A program made the position numbers and the translations under genes. From contig JAHQRK010000007.1 of assembly GCA_019828595.1 (NCBI GenBank), positions 2,604,001-2,668,000 of the forward strand: a DNA stretch of 64,000 nt, read 5' to 3'. Below are positions 53,532 through 64,000 of the stretch, piece after piece. Positions within the stretch are counted from its first letter, which is position 1. Each line of letters begins with the position of its first letter. This DNA is from Aphanomyces cochlioides (lineage: Eukaryota; Oomycota; Saprolegniomycetes; Saprolegniales; Verrucalvaceae). Under the pieces are notes generated by a model, which was given only the letters and a program-made list of their open reading frames with translations, was not told the DNA's origin and searched no databases.

Positions 53532-56500
53532 TCATGAAACGACGCTGTTAGGAATGATGTGTTGACGTAACCAGGGGTCCGAAGATAGATGCTTGAGCAC
53601 ATTGAATACCTTGGTGTATCCCTTCTTGAGAGGGAGATCAACCAGGAGCTGTTGTAGATGTAGCTTGATCAAAGAGGTAGCATGAATGGCAACTTCCATC
53701 GGACTCTTCGCTGTGAGGTCGGGTCGAAAGGTGCGATCGGCACGTTGGAGCCATATTTGATAATACACGCAGGCTCGGACAATCGGCCAGATCTTCAGAT
53801 AGCCACGGATGTAGTATCCATCGGACGGCTTGGGCGTCTCGTAGAACATTTCCAGACACGTGGACGGAAAGGAACACTCGAGCAGTCGCTGGATTGCCTT
53901 GAAGAAATACCAAACAGATTGACCATATCCACAAGAGAACAGGAAATGCTCGTACGTCTCATTGACACGACAGAAGACACACGTCGGCTTGGGGTCTTGG
54001 TACTGAAACAGATATTGCATGGCGTTGGCGCGGAGAAGGGTCTTGAAAATGAACTCTCCATATCGAGGGAGAATGTGGTCGGGTTGGAGGAAGGCGGCAA
54101 GTTGGGTAAGGCGCTTGGGGTCTTCATAAAAGTTGGATGGCAGGTTGAGATGCTTGGTAGGAAGAATGGACGAGCTGACAGCTGGAGAAGCTCTGATCTT
54201 AGCCGATTTCGAAGTCGCAAGCGCCAACAAGATCGGACTCGAGTCAGGGTGTATCATCCAGTGCCATTCCATCCATTCAGAGCTTGGCGTCGGCAAGTGG
54301 AACACGGGAGCATCCTCTTCAGAAACAATCTCAAACAATCGTGATAACTTGGTCACCAAGATTGAGATCCATTGTTTCGTTGGAGGGACAAAATTGGCTT
54401 GGCGGCAGGCACGGTTGATTTTGTCGAACAAGATCGAAGCTGGCCAAACTCGCTGACACGGAGTCAACAAATGCGACAACTTCGTGATGTGAAGCGAAGC
54501 CAATACATTGGCTTGGTCTTGCGTCGATGTAGAGCACTGATCGTATAGGTCTTCGAGTCCAGGCAGATACGAGTTGTGCCAAAGGGGAACATCCAAAGAT
54601 GAGATGTGATTTGGACAGCCGTACGGAGTCCAGCGGGATTCAAACCAGCTACTCAATAAGGCTTTCCACATTGGAGTGATATTGGGATTCTTGTACAGTT
54701 GTCTGATGAATGCAGAAGAGCCATTTGCCAAGAGGTGATCTCGGGGGAACCCCATGGATGAAAAGCCTTCTCGAGGAGAGTATAGCCCGGCGTAATCCAG
54801 GCGGACATGGCAGACTTGCGGGGTGGGGTGGTGATGGCTTGAATGCATCTGATCATGACAGAGCGGTTGTGTTGTTGCCATAAAGCAAGTGCATGGTGCA
54901 GGCCTAAGCCACCGGACTTCTTCGGCATGAATAGGATCTCCTTTTTGATCAAACGGAGGCCATGGACAGAGGAGGATGGGTTGATTTCTCCACCATGCAT
55001 AAATTGAAGCATGGCCTTGTCGATCTTTTTGGCCAGGTCTTTGTCGGCAGGGACAAAAGCCAGTTGGTACCATAACACAGGCAGACATATGCTGTGCAGG
55101 ATAGTGACTTTTCCGGTCATGGTTCGAGCCTTGTAGAGCCACAAAGACAAGCGAGCCACAAACTTCTCAAACACGTAATTGAAACGTGCCAATGGAGAAA
55201 GATTGGGCGCAACCAAGATACCAAGAGCCTTCACGGGACTGTCGGAAGTAACTTGTAGTGAGGCAAGGTTCCCATTCAACTGGCTGTAGGTCAGAATTTG
55301 GGTCTTGTCTACGTTGAGTCGGAAACCAGACTTGTCGCAAAAGGTTTGAACCAATGCAAGCTGCCGGTGGAGGCACGTCTCATTTGCCGCATAGAGTTGC
55401 GAGTCGTCGGCAAAGTAACTCCCAGTGTGGTAGCGATCCCCACACTTGATGCCATAGTTGGAGTGTTGCCGTAGGAGTTGGCACATCGGTTCCAAAGCGA
55501 TCACAAACAGAAGTGGCGACAGTGGATCACCTTGCAACACACCGCGTGAGATGTGAACTGGCTTGGACAAGAAGCCGTTCACCAAGATGCGAGACTTGCG
55601 GCCCGAGTACAGTACGCGAACCATGTCAACAAAGGTTTCGGGAAAGCCATAGTGACGGAGGACGCGGAGCAAGTACGCGTGGTCCACGCGATCAAAAGCT
55701 TTCTCAAAGTCAAGCAGTGCCACCATCGAGGACGGACTGTGTAGTTTGATGTGGTGCAGCATGTCATCCAGTCGTGCAATATTGGTTTGGATATTGCTTC
55801 GACGGATAAAGCCTTGCTGGTCCGGGTGGATGATGTGTCGAATGTGGCGCTGGAGTCGATAAGCCAGAATACTCGTCAGGATTTTCACATCCGTGTTGAG
55901 TAGGCTAATGGGCCGATAGTTCTTGGCTTGTGACTTGGGGCCTTTCTTGTGCAGCAACACCAGCGTACTGACAAGTTGCATGGGAGTCAAGCGAGGGTGA
56001 GAATAAAGCTGGTGTGTGAATAGCAGCTCCAATACCAACGACCACTTGTGAGGTGCAAGTTTGAGGACTTCGAATGGCAGAGCGTTGGGACCTGGCGCTG
56101 AGTTCGAACTGCTGTGTCGAATAGCATGATAGAACTCGTTGGCGCGCAAGGGAGCCGACAGCTCTTTCTGGGCTTGCTCTGGCAGTTGCTTGTGTCGAGT
56201 CAATGGGGTCAGAAATGACGACACTTCGTCTCCAGATCGCTGCACCTCGGGAGCTGCAAACAAGTCCTTGTAGTAGTCGACCAGGACGTCAGACATGCCT
56301 TGTTGATTGGAGACAACATTTCCATTGACATCCACCAACTCTTTGAAGACTGTCTTCTTCAAGGGCGTAGGGACAGGGGACATGAAGTGGAACTTGGACG
56401 AGCGCTCTGCTTCGTACAAGTGAAGTTGGAACGCCTGGTCTTGACGAAACTGCTTGTCTCGATCTTGCAGCTCGTGAATTTGCTTTTGAAGGTCTCGCAC

Positions 56501-57583
56501 TCGATCCACCAGCACTGAATCTTGACGCATGTTGGGGACTTGCAAAAGCGAAGCGATCTCGACAGCTAACTTCTTCAACGGCAGACGTTGTTTCTCCAAT
56601 CGTTGAGAATGGAATTCTTTGAGTTGGCAGCGGATATCATTGACCAGCATGTCGTAGGCCTTGGAGATATTGTGGAATGTTGGAGACTTGTCCAAAAATC
56701 GATCCAGACATCCATGAACAATCTCGGCCGCTCGTGGTAGACGAAGTAGCCAAGTTGGAGCTTTCCATGATCCAGAGCCATGGCGCAATGTTTGACGCTT
56801 TGTGATGATACGACAAGCCACGTGGTCAGCCTGTGGAACGTGTGGCATGTGCGTCGCCTTCCAATGACGAAGACCCGCCAAGGTGGACGAACAAAAGATG
56901 TAGTCGAGTCGGTTGGTGAGTGTGGGACTTGTGAAGGCTCGTGCCACGGGGTTTTGACGACGAAACAGATCCACCAGAGACAAACTGTGCATCCATTGTT
57001 CCAGTTGAAGGGTGCCGGCCATGGTGGAGGTACTGGGTCTCAACGAATCCAAATCTTTGTTGAGAGTGCAGTTGAAATCTCCAACAATGTGGAGCGCATG
57101 TGGAGGAAAGTCGCGTGGCAATTCTTCGAAGTAACTTGCTCGTTGTTGGAAGGCTGCCGGCGCATAGATATTGTGGAGAACGACTGTCAGTGGACCCAGA
57201 GTACATCGCACTTGTAGATAACGACCACGAAGCACTGGGTTGTCATGAGGGACTTGAGTGGCGTTCTTCAAAGGAGAGTGAGGATGTATCAACGTAGCCA
57301 GACCTCCAGTGGCTGGCGACGTGGATACTTCAGGGTAAATAGGCTCTTCAAAGAACAAAGAGCCTTCGTGGTTTGTGATGCGTTGCCAATGGAACGCAAC
57401 ACGGTCGTGGAGACTTGGCGTGCGGAAACGGGTTTCTTGGATAAAGGAAACGTCGTGAACACTTGAGAGTTTGTCGAGGATGTACCGATGACTGTTGGAG
57501 AAGCCATTGGTGTTGAGGGAGATGATTTGTGGGTCCCAGTCCACGAGTTCAGTTGGGACATCGGAGAAGTTGTTGTCACTCAT
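53532..57583 (-). pseudogene. LINE ORF2, copy I, one frameshift
   Basis: One G is missing from a G6 run near 54,745-54,750, splitting the protein after FHPWGSP at about residue 945. Endonuclease (IVGDFN variant) and FADD reverse transcriptase lie before the break; the CCHC lies after it. Confidence 0.85.
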
Positions 57584-57661
57584 CACGAGTACAGATGAAA
57601 ATGAGTAGAATGGAGGGGTCAGAGGGGAGGTTGAAATGGATTGAAGCAGGGGATAGAAGCC

Positions 57662-60600
57662 TTAGAGTTGATCGTCCTCCAAATCGAGGGGATCAATTTC
57701 GTCGGCGTTCATGGAGTGGTGAGCTTTGCTGCAGAGCTCGTCGATGTGGTAATTGTTGGTGATGCTTTTGAGCATCGAGATGGCCGACAAGACGGGAGCC
57801 GGCAAAGTGAACTTCTCGAGATTGTCGCTGAAGTTTTCGATCAAAGCAAACAGCGACCAGTCCGTCAAGCAGTTGGTGTCAGGCAATCTTGTTGCTACTT
57901 GGTTCAATAGAACAGTCAGTGCCTCCGAGTTTGTGTAGAGGTCTGGGGCCCGATTTGAGAGGAATAAGTCAATCGTAGCAAGTGCAAAGAGGATGCGCTT
58001 GATCTCTGGTATGTCCGTGGTCAATTCTTCCAAGATTTCTGACGGGTGAATCTTGTATTGAGCCATGAAGTTGACGTGATGTTTGTAGTTGTGAGGCTTG
58101 CCTTGAGCTTTTAACAAAGCCATCTTGCGCTCAATAGTCTTGGTTGCAACAAGTGACTGAAACAAACTGAGGTCTTCATCTTGTGCGTACATAGCATGTG
58201 CAACGAGCTGAGGATCATCTCGCAAAATGCGTTGACATTCGGTGATACTGCCTTCGACTTTCTTGTCTCGAATGATCTTCTTCGCCAATTCGAGGTGGGC
58301 TGCAGCAGACTTGTTAAGTCGTTGTTTCTTCGCTTTGCCTTTGGTCTTTTTCGGGCGTGGCGCACTTGAATCTTCCAATACAATTCGAGGCACTGCAAAG
58401 TCTTCAAACGAGAGTTCCACGTCGTCTTCTTCGAGGATATGAAAACGGTTGGATGTCGGCAGGGGATCCAAACGTGGGGACGAAGGCAAAGTACGTTTTG
58501 GAGCTGGTCCAGACCGGTAGCCCGTTACCAATTGAAGGTCCAGCGAGTTCTTGGGCTGCTCACTTGGTGGAGCAAGAGCGGGCGATTCGTTGGTAGACAT
58601 TTCCACATCTTCTTGTTGTTTGTCTTGTCCATTGTTGTTAGGGGGATCGCTGTCACCAGACATATCGACATCAGAGCCATGAGAAGGAGCTGTTGGCTGT
58701 GGTTGTTCATCTTGACCATCTTCAGATGCCTCAGTTGAGTCGGCCTTGCCTTCCGCATTTGTTCCAGGGTCTTGATCATGATCGTCTCCATCATGTTCAG
58801 GTTCTTTTTCTCCTGACGGAGGAGATTTTGCCGCTGCCTTGGCCGCTTTTGCCTTCGCTTTTTCAGCCTTGGCCTCTGCACGTCGTGAAACAATCGACGG
58901 AGGCAATGTCTTGTTCAGAGCAGCGATCTTGTGCTGAAACACGACGACAAAAGGCTGACCCGACGGATCCGTAATGGTGATTTCGCGTAGTGCGTCGCCG
59001 GATTTTGGCACCAGCACTGCAGGAGGCGCAGACGACTTGAAAATGACTCTCAAATGCGGCGACTTGATGTTCTGACCAGCAGTAGGGTTGAATGCTGCTA
59101 TCACTGACTTGGTCAATGCAGCCATTTTCTTGACAATTGCCTTGGCCATCGAAGGGTGACTGACCTTGTTGAACGTAACGTAGTAGTTGTTGCCATAACG
59201 CGAGTATTTGGGAACCAGGAAGTCTTTGCCACCAAGTCGAAACGTTGTGCCTCCCATTTCCACGCACGTAGACAAGTTGTAACTTGAGATCACAATGGTC
59301 TGTGGGTTCTTCTTGTGGATCAAAATGTTCGGAAATTTGGAGCCCCATAACGAACCAGGATTTTCCTTGACAAATTGATCGCAGATGACTTTTTCGGACC
59401 AGTCCTTGTAGGCTTCGCCCAACTTGACTGTGAGCTCGTACACTTGGGACTGGGGGGTGAGCAAAATGTTTTCAATGAAGGCGTCCATGTCACCAGAGTC
59501 TTTGTAGAATGCGTCCGCCATGGCCTCGCATCGCGCAATATCGTCATCGGCAATAGCATGAGCACCAGTGTTGCGATGTTTCGCGCCTTTGGGGGCATTG
59601 CCTTGCTTGGAATCTTTCTTGGACGAAGCTGAATCCTTGCCGGGAGTCTTTTGCGTCCATGGATTGGCCTTTTCAGCGTTTTGTTGCTCTTGATCGCCTT
59701 GTATTTTGTCTGCCGCGGTAGGAGGATCAACAGCGCCATTTCCTTGAGCAACGGATTTGTCGACAATGTCTTGATTTGACTGGTCATTGTCATTGTTTGT
59801 CGATTGTTCCTCTTGAATAACTTCTCCAGGAGTATCACACGACTTCGCTTGGCCGTTAATGTCGCCTGACCCATCAACCTCAGAGTGAATTTGAGTATTT
59901 CCCTCGTCGGTTAAGGCCTCGGTTTCAGTAGAATCCTTCCCCTCGGCGTCTCCAGAGACCATATCCACGTCCTCTTGAGATTTTTTTCTTCTTCCTCTCC
60001 CGTTCTAGGAGGCTCAGCACAGGGGGCGACGCGGTTGGTGGCTGCTGGCTCAGTCCCATTGGTCATGAGAAAGGCCGGGGCCAGACCCCCAGTGACAGGG
60101 GTAGAAGGGGAATCCATGCCATCCCCGCAGCACGGTGACTGGGGTACACCATTGCTCCGGCGAGAACCCAAATCGGGATACCGCCCCCGCCCCTCCGAAG
60201 AGGCCCCTGGGGGGAAGTAGACAGAACCGCAGGGTGTGCCCATAGGGGGGGCCCTCGTAGCCTCTAGGGCTGGCATGGACCCCGTTTTCTCGCCGCCTTC
60301 ACTGGGGATCGACTCCAATTGGAGTCCAGGGAAGCAGCCACCACAGGCACAAGGCCCCAGTGGTTCGCCCTCCTGAGTGAGGGCTTCGCTAGACAAGTTA
60401 ACGACAGTGGTCTGGGGGTCAACCACTGACCCACTGAGGTTGACCCCCCCTGGAACTCCGGCGAGTGGAGCACCAGGTGAAGCGCTGGGGGAGCGAGACG
60501 CAGATTGGTCTCCAGAGACGCTGTTGGGGTCGAACTCGACCTCCACTTCGGCCCTAGGGTTAGGTGTAGAGACATTACTCACACCACTTCCGCCATCCTG

Positions 60601-60702
60601 ATTGGACGACGAAAGTGGGTGAGGTGATACAATACCTGGAATGATGGTGACTCCGTGAGTGTTGGTCTCACGGAGCTCGGAACAGCTGTTGGCGTTGGAC
60701 AT
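57662..60702 (-). pseudogene. LINE ORF1, copy I, one frameshift
   Basis: Two extra T in a T run near 59,985 (T7 instead of T5) disconnect the first 250 residues (from ATG 60,702) from the remaining 770, which are open. It is otherwise complete. Confidence 0.85.
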
Positions 60703-60763
60703 TTTGAGCGCGGCGGCACTTGATAACTTCTTGACTTGAGGGGTACGAGGCAAATTCGGAAGT
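60703..60763 (-). promoter_or_regulatory. LINE 5' UTR, copy I
   Basis: 61 bases from the element start to the ORF1 ATG; the terminal inverted motif AATTTGCCTCGTAC is at 60,743-60,756 on minus. Same length as in E. Confidence 0.6.
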
Positions 60764-61809
60764 GGGAGTCAAGCGAGGGTGAGAATGGAGCTGGTGTGTG
60801 AATAGCAGCTCCAATACCAACGACCACTTGTGAGGTGCAAGTTTGAGGACTTCGAATGGCAGAGCGTTGGGACCTGGCGCTGAGTTCGAACTGCTGTGTC
60901 GAATAGCATGATAGAACTCGTTGGCGCGCAAGGGAGCCGACAGCTCTTTCTGGGCTTGCTCTGGCAGTTGCTTGTGTCGAGTCAATGGGGTCAGAAATGA
61001 CGACACTTCGTCTCCAGATCGCTGCACCTCGGGAGCTGCAAACAAGTCCTTGTAGTAGTCGACCAGGACGTCAGACATGCCTTGTTGATTGGAGACAACA
61101 TTTCCATTGACATCCACCAACTCTTTGAAGACTGTCTTCTTCAAGGGCGTAGGGACAGGGGACATGAAGTGGAACTTGGACGAGCGCTCTGCTTCGTACA
61201 AGTGAAGTTGGAACGCCTGGTCTTGACGAAACTGCTTGTCTCGATCTTGCAGCTCGTGAATTTGCTTTTGAAGGTCTCGCACTCGATCCACCAGCACTGA
61301 ATCTTGACGCATGTTGGGGACTTGCAAAAGCGAAGCGATCTCGACAGCTAACTTCTTCAACGGCAGACGTTGTTTCTCCAATCGTTGAGAATGGAATTCT
61401 TTGAGTTGGGAGCGGATATCATTGACCAGCATGTCGTAGGCCTTGGAGATATTGTGGAATGTTGGAGACTTGTCCAAAAATCGATCCAGACATCCATGAA
61501 CAATCTCGGCCGCTCGTGGTAGACGAAGTAGCCAAGTTGGAGCTTTCCATGATCCAGAGCCATGGCGCAATGTTTGACGCTTTGTGATGATACGACATGT
61601 CACGTGGTCAGCCTGTGGAACGTGTGGCATGTGCGTCGCCTTCCAATGACGAAGACCCGCCAAGGTGGACGAACAAAAGATGTAGTCGAGTCGGTTGGTG
61701 AGTGTGGGACTTGTGAAGGTTCTTGCCACGGGGTTTTGACGGCGAAACAGATCCACCAGAGACAAACTGTGCATCCATTGTTCCAGTTGAAGGGTGCCGG
61801 CCATGGTGG
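60764..61809 (-). mobile_element. LINE fragment J, internal ORF2 piece
   Basis: Open ORF2 from MAGTLQLEQWMHSL (endonuclease second half) to LHSHPRLTP (start of the reverse transcriptase). On the left it meets the 5' end of I; on the right it is interrupted at ATGGTGG by copy K. Confidence 0.85.
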
Positions 61810-64000
61810 TTAAATGAGTTGTATTAACCTTATTTTTGAGCAAAGGCCCTAATGACTTACTAATTTGCCTCGTACTGTATAAATAGAACTTGGAAAACAG
61901 AATATGGCAAAGTGGTCAATGAACAGGAGATGAAGTGATGAGCCGTCATGCTCACTCATGAAACGACGCTGTCAGGAATGGCGTGTTGACGTAACCAGGG
62001 GTCCGAAGATAGATGCTTGAGCACATTGAATACCTTGGTGTATCCCTTCTTGAGAGGGAGATCAACCAGGAGCTGTTGTAGATGTAGCTTGATCAAAGAG
62101 GCAGCATGAATGGCAACTTCCATCGGACTCTTCGCTGTGAGGTCGGGTCGAAAGGTGCGATCGGCACGTTGGAGCCATATTTGATAATACACGCAGGCTC
62201 GGACAATCGGCCAGATCTTCAGATAGCCACGGATGTAGTATCCATCGGACGGCTTGGGCGTCTCGTAGAACATTTCCAGACAAGTCGACGGAAAGGAACA
62301 CTCGAGCAGTCGCTGGATTGTCTTGAAGGAATACCAAACAGATTGACCATATCCACAAGAGAACAGGAAATGCTCGTACGTCTCATTGACACGACAGAAG
62401 ACACAACGTCGGCTTGGGGTCTTGGTACTGAAACAGATATTGCATGGCGTTGGCGCGGAGAAGGGTCTTGAAAATGAACTCTCCATATCGAGGGAGAATG
62501 TGGTCGGGTTGGAGGAAGGCGGCAAGTTGGGTAAGGCGCTTGGGGTCTTCGTAAAAGTTGGATGGCAGGTTGAGATGCTTGGTAGGAAGAATGGACGAGC
62601 TGACAGCTGGAGAAGCTCTGATCTTAGCCGATTTCGAAGTCGCAAACGCCAACAAGTTCGGATTCGAGTCAGGGTGAATCATCCAGTGCCATTCCATCCA
62701 TTCAGAGCTTGGCGTCGGCAAGTGGAACACGAAAGCATCCTCTTCAGAAACAATCTCAAACAATCGTGATAACTTGGTCACCAAGATTGAGATCCATTGT
62801 TTCGTTGGAGGGACAAAATTGGCTTGGCGGCAGGCACGGTTGATTTTGTCGAACAAGATCGAAGCTGGCCAAACTCGCTGACACGGAGTCAACAAATGCG
62901 ACAACTTCGTGATGTGAAGCGAAGCCAATACATTGGCTTGGTCTTGCGTCGATGTAGAGCACTGATCGTATAGGTCTTCGAGTCCAGGCAGATACGAGTT
63001 GTGCCAAAGGGGAACATCCAAAGATGAGATGTGATTTGGACAGCCGTACGGAGTCCAGCGGGATTCAAACCAGCTACTCAATAAGGCTTTCCACATTGGA
63101 GTGATATTGGGATTCTTGTACAGTTGTCTGATGAATGCAGAAGAGCCATTTGCCAAGAGGAGATCTCGGGGGGAACCCCATGGATGAAAAGCCTTCTCGA
63201 GGAGAGTATAGCCCGGCGTAATCCAGGCGGACATGGCAGACTTGCGGGGTGGGGTGGTGATGGCTTGAATGCATCTGATCATGACAGAGCGGTTGTGTTG
63301 TTGCCATAAAGCAAGTGCATGGTGCAGGCCTAAGCCACCGGACTTCTTCGGCATGAATAGGATCTCCTTTTTGATCAAACGGAGGCCATGGACAGAGGAG
63401 GATGGGTTGATTTCTTCACCATGCATAAATTGAAGCATGGCCTTGTCGATCTTTTTGGCCAGGTCTTTGTCGGCAGGGACAAAAGCCAGTTGGTACCATA
63501 ACACAGGCAGACATATGCTGTGCAGGATAGTGACTTTTCCGGCCATGGTTCGAGCCTTGTAGAGCCACAAAGACAAGCGAGCCACAAACTTCTCAAACAC
63601 GTAATTGAAACGTGCCAATGGAGAAAGATTGGGCGCAACCAAGATACCAAGAGCCTTCACGGGACTGTCGGAAGTAACTTGTAGTGAGGCAAGGTTCCCA
63701 TTCAACTGGCTGTAGGTCAGAATTTGGGTCTTGTCTACGTTGAGTCGGAAACCAGACTTGTCGCAAAAGGTTTGAACCAATGCAAGCTGCCGGTGGAGGC
63801 ACGTCTCATTTGCCGCATAGAGTTGCGAGTCGTCGGCAAAGTAACTCCCAGTGTGGTAGCGATCCCCACACTTGATGCCATAGTTGGAGTGTTGCCGTAG
63901 GAGTTGGCACATCGGTTCCAAAGCGATCACAAACAGAAGTGGCGACAGTGGATCACCTTGCAACACACCGCGTGAGATGTGAACTGGCTTGGACAAGAAG
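61810..64000 (-). mobile_element. LINE copy K, 3' part, runs off the right edge
   Basis: The 3' end is at 61,810 after TGG of J. It contains the 3' UTR and the ORF2 C-terminal two fifths (including FADD) up to the window edge. Confidence 0.9.
61956..64000 (-). pseudogene. LINE ORF2, copy K, partial, one frameshift
   Basis: An extra A near 62,405 (GACACAACG versus GACACACG) interrupts the frame just before the CVFC zinc motif. GVLQGDPLSPLLF and FADD upstream are normal. The endonuclease lies beyond the window. Confidence 0.85.

Larger units (their letters stand above)
53386..60763 (-). mobile_element. LINE copy I, full length (7,378 bp), both ORFs frameshifted
   Basis: Both termini are present: the 3' end at 53,386 after TGG and the 5' end ACTTCCGAATT at 60,763. 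Length agrees with the family model (61 + 3,039 + 78 + 4,056 + 145). No target-site duplication: the right flank is LINE fragment J, not E' sequence. Confidence 0.95.

Overview
The window is eukaryotic nuclear DNA. Two kinds of evidence place it, by inference, in an oomycete-like stramenopile (Saprolegniales-type): decayed Crypton tyrosine-recombinase genes carrying a GCR1_C-like C-terminal domain, and very short GT-AG introns (42-48 nt) in both a host gene and a Crypton. No species can be named from sequence alone.

Layout. Bases 1-2,667 hold two host genes: the 5' part of an Hsp70/Hsp110-family chaperone (minus strand, three exons, running off the left edge) and an intact 269-residue Tudor-plus-HNH protein (plus strand). 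After 1.4 kb of AT-rich DNA comes a giant inverted repeat (4,082-6,940 and 7,001-9,868, 60-base spacer). Each arm carries a Crypton pseudogene and a SWIM zinc-finger (MULE-like) remnant. Both arms share a frameshift, so the element decayed before the palindrome formed; the right arm then gained a 76-bp micro-inversion. A second, diverged Crypton C-terminus (10,346-11,253) abuts 3.6 units of a 183-185 bp satellite (11,254-11,922).

From 11,923 to the end everything is one young LINE family, in copies that are nested, inverted, truncated or tandemly amplified. The full element is 7.38 kb: 61-nt 5' UTR, ORF1 (1,012 aa, no zinc knuckle seen), a 78-nt open linker in the same frame, ORF2 (1,351 aa: APE-type endonuclease, FADD reverse transcriptase, C-terminal CCHC) and a 145-nt 3' UTR with no poly(A). 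Copies are named A to K: A 11,923-17,421 minus; B 17,422-17,851 plus; C 17,853-21,464 plus; D 21,465-27,286 minus; a 1,718-bp tandem array running on from D to 35,104; E 35,105-38,498 and 44,822-45,254 plus; F 38,499-44,821 minus, inserted in E with a 16-bp target-site duplication; G 45,255-48,112 plus; H 48,112-53,262 minus; E' 53,263-53,385 plus; I 53,386-60,763 minus, full length; J 60,764-61,809 minus; K 61,810 to the edge, minus.

No copy has both ORFs intact. C keeps an open ORF1 and F an open ORF2, so the family could only work in trans or through copies elsewhere. The most notable observations are: (i) all six LINE 3' ends sit exactly next to a CCA/TGG that was already in the target, which suggests base-paired priming; (ii) the 5' terminus is repeated in inverted orientation in the 3' UTR; (iii) a stem-loop overlaps the ORF2 stop codon; (iv) ORF1 and ORF2 share a frame across one TAA; (v) the 1,718-bp array joins ORF2-start to ORF1-end.
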